A DNA stretch of 64,000 nt from Roseateles_B sp041912595. GTDB taxonomy: Bacteria; Pseudomonadota; Gammaproteobacteria; Burkholderiales; Burkholderiaceae_C. Below, in pieces: positions 60,712 through 64,000 of this stretch (within the stretch, counting starts at the first letter, position 1; the number at the start of each line of letters is the position of its first letter). Location of the stretch: the NCBI GenBank assembly GCA_041912595.1, contig JAYRMR010000011.1:40390-104389 (forward strand), in the 5' to 3' direction. The position numbers and the translations under genes are program-made. A model generated the notes under the pieces. That model was not told the origin of the DNA and made no database searches. It saw only the letters and a program-made list of their open reading frames with translations.

Positions 60712-61116
60712 TTAGATGCGACGACGCTTTTGCGGACGGCAGCCGTTGTGCGGGACAGGCGTCACATCCGAGATCGAATTGATGCGGATGCCGAGCGCTG
60801 CCAGTGCGCGAACGGAAGACTCGCGACCCGGGCCGGGGCCCTTGATCTTGACGTCCAGGTTCTTGATGCCTTGCTCTTGAGCGGCGCGGCCAGCCACTTC
60901 AGCCGCCACCTGGGCTGCGAAAGGCGTCGACTTGCGCGAGCCCTTGAAGCCTTGACCACCCGACGAAGCCCAGGACAGGGCGCCGCCTTGACGGTCGGTG
61001 ATGGTGATGATGGTGTTGTTGAAAGAAGCGTGGACGTGGGCGATGCCGTCAGCCACGTTCTTGCGAACCTTCTTGCGAACGCGCTGGGCAGCCGAGTTGT
61101 TAGGTGCTTTTGCCAT
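60712..61116 (-). CDS. rpsK: 30S ribosomal protein S11
   Basis: Small-subunit platform protein. The 134-residue product includes VHASFNNTIITITDRQGGALSWASSGG (described by its first and last parts, VHASFNNTIITITD and ASSGGQGFKG) and ends with the typical TPVPHNGCRPQKRRRI. It lies between rpsM (29 bp upstream) and a 195-bp gap before rpsD. Confidence 0.99.
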   Translation of the reverse strand: MAKAPNNSAAQRVRKKVRKNVADGIAHVHASFNNTIITITDRQGGALSWASSGGQGFKGSRKSTPFAAQVAAEVAGRAAQEQGIKNLDVKIKGPGPGRESSVRALAALGIRINSISDVTPVPHNGCRPQKRRRI

Positions 61117-61145
61117 GGTGAGCTCTCTTCAGGGTTGCCGCTGGA

Positions 61146-61511
61146 TCACTTCTTGCCGGTCGGCGCAGCCTTGCGCGGACCCTTGCGGGTACGAGCGTTG
61201 GTGCGCGTACGCTGGCCACGCATCGGCAGGCCACGGCGGTGACGGAAACCGCGATAGCAGCCCAGATCCATCAAACGCTTGATGTTGATCGACATCTCAC
61301 GGCGCAGATCGCCTTCGATGGTCAGCTTGCCCACTTCCTCACGGATCTTTTCCAGATCGGAGTCATTGAGGTCCTTGACCTTCTTGTCGAGGGGAATACC
61401 GCAAGCGTTGCAGATCTTCTGCGCGGTCGTACGGCCAATGCCGTAGATCGAGGTCAGACCGATCTCGGTGTGCTTTTGCGGCGGAATGTTGATACCAGCA
61501 ATACGTGCCAT
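61146..61511 (-). CDS. rpsM: 30S ribosomal protein S13
   Basis: Small-subunit head protein contacting the P-site tRNA. The 121-residue product begins MARIAGINIPPQKHTEIGL and has the helix-two-turn-helix and basic tail RGQRTRTNARTRKGPRKAA. It follows rpmJ by 34 bp and leads the S13-S11-S4-alpha-L17 series. In E. coli the S4 repressor binds the leader of this gene; no similar pseudoknot was sought here. Confidence 0.99.
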   Translation of the reverse strand: MARIAGINIPPQKHTEIGLTSIYGIGRTTAQKICNACGIPLDKKVKDLNDSDLEKIREEVGKLTIEGDLRREMSINIKRLMDLGCYRGFRHRRGLPMRGQRTRTNARTRKGPRKAAPTGKK

Positions 61512-61545
61512 TTGCGTCCTCTAATTCGCTCGTGTCGTGCAGCAA

Positions 61546-61659
61546 TCAGCCTTGACGCTGCTTGTGGCGCGGATCGGTACAGATCACACGCACCACGCCC
61601 TTGCGACGGATGATCTTGCAATTGCGGCACATCTTCTTGACGGATGCCGAAACTTTCAT
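61546..61659 (-). CDS. rpmJ: 50S ribosomal protein L36
   Basis: A 37-residue ribosomal protein reading MKVSASVKKMCRNCKIIRR at its N terminus and ending DPRHKQRQG. The zinc-ribbon ligands of the C+ form are present: CRNC, then C27 (VICTD) and H32. It lies between infA and rpsM, its usual place in betaproteobacteria. A strong GGAGCAGACC region precedes the ATG at 61657-61659. Confidence 0.98.
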   Translation of the reverse strand: MKVSASVKKMCRNCKIIRRKGVVRVICTDPRHKQRQG

Positions 61660-61718
61660 GGTCTGCTCCTTGACCTAAATCTATTCGCTCAAACAGCGCG
61701 TCCGGGGGACAAATTCGC

Positions 61719-61937
61719 TCACTTCGCCCGGAACACGATGCGAGCACGACTCAAATCGTACGGTGTCAGCTCAACGGTCACTTTGTCACCAGGCAGGATG
61801 CGGATGTAGTGCATACGCATCTTGCCGGAGATGTGACCGAGAACGACATGTCCGTTCTCCAACTTCACTCGAAACGTGGCATTGGGCAGGTTCTCGAGAA
61901 TCTCACCCTGCATCTGAATGACGTCGTCTTTCGCCAT
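61719..61937 (-). CDS. infA: Translation initiation factor IF-1
   Basis: A 72-residue OB-fold protein that binds the ribosomal A site during initiation. It begins MAKDDVIQMQGEILENLPNA and contains GHVVLGHISGKMRMHYIRIL. Its location between secY and rpmJ is the usual betaproteobacterial arrangement, unlike E. coli, where infA is elsewhere. Length is exactly typical. Confidence 0.98.
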   Translation of the reverse strand: MAKDDVIQMQGEILENLPNATFRVKLENGHVVLGHISGKMRMHYIRILPGDKVTVELTPYDLSRARIVFRAK

Positions 61938-61995
61938 GCCTCGTGCCGCTTCGGTTGGTACGGTAGTTAATGGATCGGCTCCACTGAGTCGAAAC

Positions 61996-63306
61996 TCAGT
62001 TGGCCTTGAAATTTGCCTTCTTCAGCAGAGACTCGTACTGCTGACTCATCACGTAAGACTGCACCTGGGCCCAGAAGTCCATGGTCACCACCACGATGAT
62101 CAGCAACGAGGTGCCGCCAAAGTAGAAGGGAACGTTGTACTTCAGTGTCAGGAACTCAGGCAGCAGGCACACACCGGTGATGTAGATGGCGCCGGCCATG
62201 GTCAGACGGGACAGGATCTTGTCGATGTGCTTGGCGGTCTGCTCACCGGGACGGATCCCGGGGATGAACGCCCCGCTCTTCTTCAGGTTGTCTGCGGTCT
62301 CACGGCTGTTGAACACCAGTGCCGTGTAGAAGAAGCAGAAGAACACGATCGCGGAAGCGTAGAGCAGCACATAGATCGGCTGACCCGGACGCAGCATGTC
62401 CGCGATGTCCTTCAACCAGCGCATGCTGTCACCCGTTGCAAACCAGCTCACGAGCGTGGTCGGCAGCAGGATGATCGACGATGCGAAGATCGGGGGAATC
62501 ACACCCGACATGTTCAGCTTCAGGGGCAGGTGCGACGACTGACCGCCGTACACCTTGTTGCCAACCTGACGCTTGGCGTAGTTCACCAGGATCTTGCGCT
62601 GACCACGCTCGACGAACACCACCAGCCAGGTCACGCCAATGACGATGGCGATGACCACGAGGCAGGAGAAGATCGTCATGGCACCGTTGTGCACCAGATC
62701 CAGCAGACCGCCGATGGCACCCGGCAGACCTGCCGCAATACCGCCGAAGATGAGGATCGAGATGCCATTGCCCAGACCGCGCTCAGTGATCTGCTCACCC
62801 AGCCACATCAGGAACATGGTGCCAGCCACCAGGCTGCTGACAGCGGTCAGGCGGAAGCCGAAACCGGGAGCCAGCACCAGACCAGGCGAACTCTCCAGGG
62901 CCAGCGCAATGCTGAGGCTCTGGAAAATTGCCAGGCCGAGCGTGCCATAGCGGGTGTACTGCGTGATCTTGCGACGACCCGACTCGCCTTCCTTCTTCAG
63001 CGCTTCCAGGCTCGGCACCACATAACCCATCAACTGGATCACGATGGAGGCCGAGATGTAGGGCGTGATGCCCAGCGCGAAGACGGTGAAGCGCGACAGC
63101 GCACCGCCAGAGAACATGTTGAACAGGCTCAGGATGCCACCCTGCTGGCCCTTGAAGAACTGCTGCAGCTGGACCGGATCGATGCCCGGCACGGGGATAT
63201 GCGCCCCGATACGGTACACGACCAGCGCCAGCAGCAGGAACACAAGCCGGCGACGCAGGTCACCGAACTTGCCGCTCTTGGCCAGTTGATTCGGGTTGGT
63301 AGCCAC
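61996..63306 (-). CDS. secY: Protein translocase subunit SecY
   Basis: Main channel of the Sec translocon. The 436-residue protein has ten transmembrane segments. The plug and early region contain HIPVPGIDPVQL and FNMFSGGALSRFTVFALGI, the cytoplasmic loops contain VFVERGQRKILVNYAKRQ and FIPGIRPGEQTAKHID, and the end has QQYESLLKKANFKAN. It follows rplO closely. A 7-bp hairpin with a UUCG loop (61983-62000) covers its stop codon. Confidence 0.99.
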   Translation of the reverse strand: MATNPNQLAKSGKFGDLRRRLVFLLLALVVYRIGAHIPVPGIDPVQLQQFFKGQQGGILSLFNMFSGGALSRFTVFALGITPYISASIVIQLMGYVVPSLEALKKEGESGRRKITQYTRYGTLGLAIFQSLSIALALESSPGLVLAPGFGFRLTAVSSLVAGTMFLMWLGEQITERGLGNGISILIFGGIAAGLPGAIGGLLDLVHNGAMTIFSCLVVIAIVIGVTWLVVFVERGQRKILVNYAKRQVGNKVYGGQSSHLPLKLNMSGVIPPIFASSIILLPTTLVSWFATGDSMRWLKDIADMLRPGQPIYVLLYASAIVFFCFFYTALVFNSRETADNLKKSGAFIPGIRPGEQTAKHIDKILSRLTMAGAIYITGVCLLPEFLTLKYNVPFYFGGTSLLIIVVVTMDFWAQVQSYVMSQQYESLLKKANFKAN

Positions 63307-63326
63307 TGTTGCCTGATCCTTGAGCT

Positions 63327-63764
63327 TTACTCAGCAGCGACGGAGCCGCCAGCGGCTTCGATCGCAGCCTTGGCACCAGCCGTTGCGCCCACGCCCTTCA
63401 GCGTGACCTTGCGGCTGATTTCGCCAGACAGGATGACCTTCACCGACTTGGTCAGCTCGGGCACCAGGCCGACAGCCTTCAGCGTCAGCATGTCGATTTC
63501 GTCACCGGCCAGGCCTTGCAGATCGCTCAGGGTGATCTCGGCGTTGAACGGCAGCGTCAGCGACTTGAAGCCACGCTTGGGCAGGCGACGATGCAGGGGC
63601 ATCTGGCCGCCTTCGAAGCCAACCTTGTGGAAGCCGCCAGCGCGCGACTTCTGGCCCTTGTGGCCGCGGCCGCAAGTCTTGCCCAGACCGGAGCCGATGC
63701 CACGGCCCACGCGACGCTTGGCGTGCTTGGCACCAGCGGCGGGCTTGATGGTGTTGAGTTGCAT
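63327..63764 (-). CDS. rplO: 50S ribosomal protein L15
   Basis: Large-subunit protein, late assembly. The 145-residue product begins MQLNTIKPAAGAKHAKRRVG and has the conserved GLGKTCGRGHKGQKSRAGG loop and GFEGGQMPLHRRLPKRGF. It lies between rpmD and secY in the standard spc order. Confidence 0.98.
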   Translation of the reverse strand: MQLNTIKPAAGAKHAKRRVGRGIGSGLGKTCGRGHKGQKSRAGGFHKVGFEGGQMPLHRRLPKRGFKSLTLPFNAEITLSDLQGLAGDEIDMLTLKAVGLVPELTKSVKVILSGEISRKVTLKGVGATAGAKAAIEAAGGSVAAE

Positions 63765-63789
63765 TTCTAGTCCTCAGTTCGCGCCGTGC

Positions 63790-63972
63790 TTACAGCACCT
63801 GCACGAGGTAGGCGATCTTGTTGATCATGCCGCGCACAGCAGGGGTGTCCTCGAGGACACGCGTGCTGTTCAGCTTGCGCAGGCCCAGACCGGTCACGGT
63901 GGCACGGTGCGAGGCACGGCAGCCGATCGGGCTGCGCACGAGCTTGACCGTCAGAGTTTTCTTGTCAGACAT
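63790..63972 (-). CDS. rpmD: 50S ribosomal protein L30
   Basis: A 60-residue large-subunit protein beginning MSDKKTLTVKLVRSPIGC and containing HRATVTGLGLRKLNSTRVLED. I chose the ATG at 63970-63972; a longer reading adds four residues that lie over the upstream ribosome-binding site (GGAGAGAC). It precedes rplO by 25 bp. Confidence 0.97.
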   Translation of the reverse strand: MSDKKTLTVKLVRSPIGCRASHRATVTGLGLRKLNSTRVLEDTPAVRGMINKIAYLVQVL

Positions 63973-63994
63973 CTGTCTCTCCAATCCTGGCGAC

Positions 63995-64000
63995 TCAGTT
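63995..64000 (-). CDS. rpsE: Last codons of rpsE (S5), cut by the window edge
   Basis: On the minus strand AAC TGA ends 22 bp before rpmD. The conserved spc order puts rpsE immediately upstream of rpmD, so this is probably its final codon and stop. Only six bases are visible, so the call rests on gene order alone. Confidence 0.35.
   Translation of the reverse strand, partial: N

Overview
The window looks like chromosomal DNA of a high-GC betaproteobacterium of the order Burkholderiales, probably the Sphaerotilaceae/Roseateles-Leptothrix group. This rests on the GC-rich codon use, the def-fmt-htpX and LysM-dprA-smg neighbourhoods, a DUF1631 gene, a palindromic repeat of a type I associate with that group, and the content of the alpha/spc ribosomal segment. 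The family-level placement is inference; no 16S gene is present.

Layout. (1) 1-3575, all on the minus strand: the N-terminal part of malic enzyme maeB (cut by the window edge), pgk with a clear terminator, and an azlC-azlD branched-chain amino-acid exporter pair. (2) 3660-28174, minus strand: one long, tightly coupled surface-polysaccharide operon of 20 genes, transcribed from wza at the right towards the CapD/PglF-type dehydratase at the left. It encodes export (Wza-type porin, Wzz-type co-polymerase without kinase, MurJ-type flippase, candidate Wzy polymerase), a PglC-type initiating transferase, one GT-B glycosyltransferase, an acyltransferase, an AsnB-type amidotransferase, and an apparently complete route to an acetamidino-substituted legionaminic-type nonulosonic acid. 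In that route a PglF-like dehydratase, a CBS-domain/aminotransferase fusion and a PglD/NeuD-like acetyltransferase would give UDP-diNAc-bacillosamine. A NeuC-like hydrolysing epimerase, NeuB-like synthase and NeuA-like CMP-transferase would convert it to the CMP-sugar. A WbpG-like amidotransferase fed by dedicated HisH/HisF paralogues would convert an acetamido to an acetamidino group. The same UDP-sugar can be the PglC substrate, so one pathway may supply both the first sugar and the nonulosonate. (3) 28356-32146, minus strand: a GIN-domain protein, a lipoprotein, htpX, fmt and def. (4) 32446-35455, plus strand: a LysM protein, dprA and smg. (5) 35589-41502, minus strand: a DUF1631 protein, secF, secD and yajC. 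(6) 41665-47034, plus strand: a trans-4-hydroxy-L-proline catabolic operon behind a promoter with an overlapping dyad; it holds a deaminase, a GntR regulator, an epimerase and the three subunits of a D-hydroxyproline dehydrogenase. (7) 47059-52384: a secreted hypothetical protein, a Liv-type ABC transporter with a LivM-LivG fusion, and a divergent crotonase-family gene. (8) 52583-57929: two paralogous small CX2C...CX3C proteins, tdk, an ArsR regulator, proQ, two identical initiator tRNAs with their own promoter and terminator, and dsbD. (9) 58112-64000, minus strand: the alpha operon and the end of the spc operon (rplQ-rpoA-rpsD-rpsK-rpsM-rpmJ-infA-secY-rplO-rpmD and the last bases of rpsE).

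The most interesting items are the nonulosonic-acid operon with its CBS-aminotransferase fusion, the two bulged hairpins of identical geometry flanking rpsD, the paired small zinc-ribbon-like proteins, and a shared 16-nt promoter-like element at the same distance upstream of tdk and proQ. Start codons were chosen by reading overlaps, ribosome-binding sites and family length by eye. No database search or folding program was run, and all family names come from recognition of the protein sequence.
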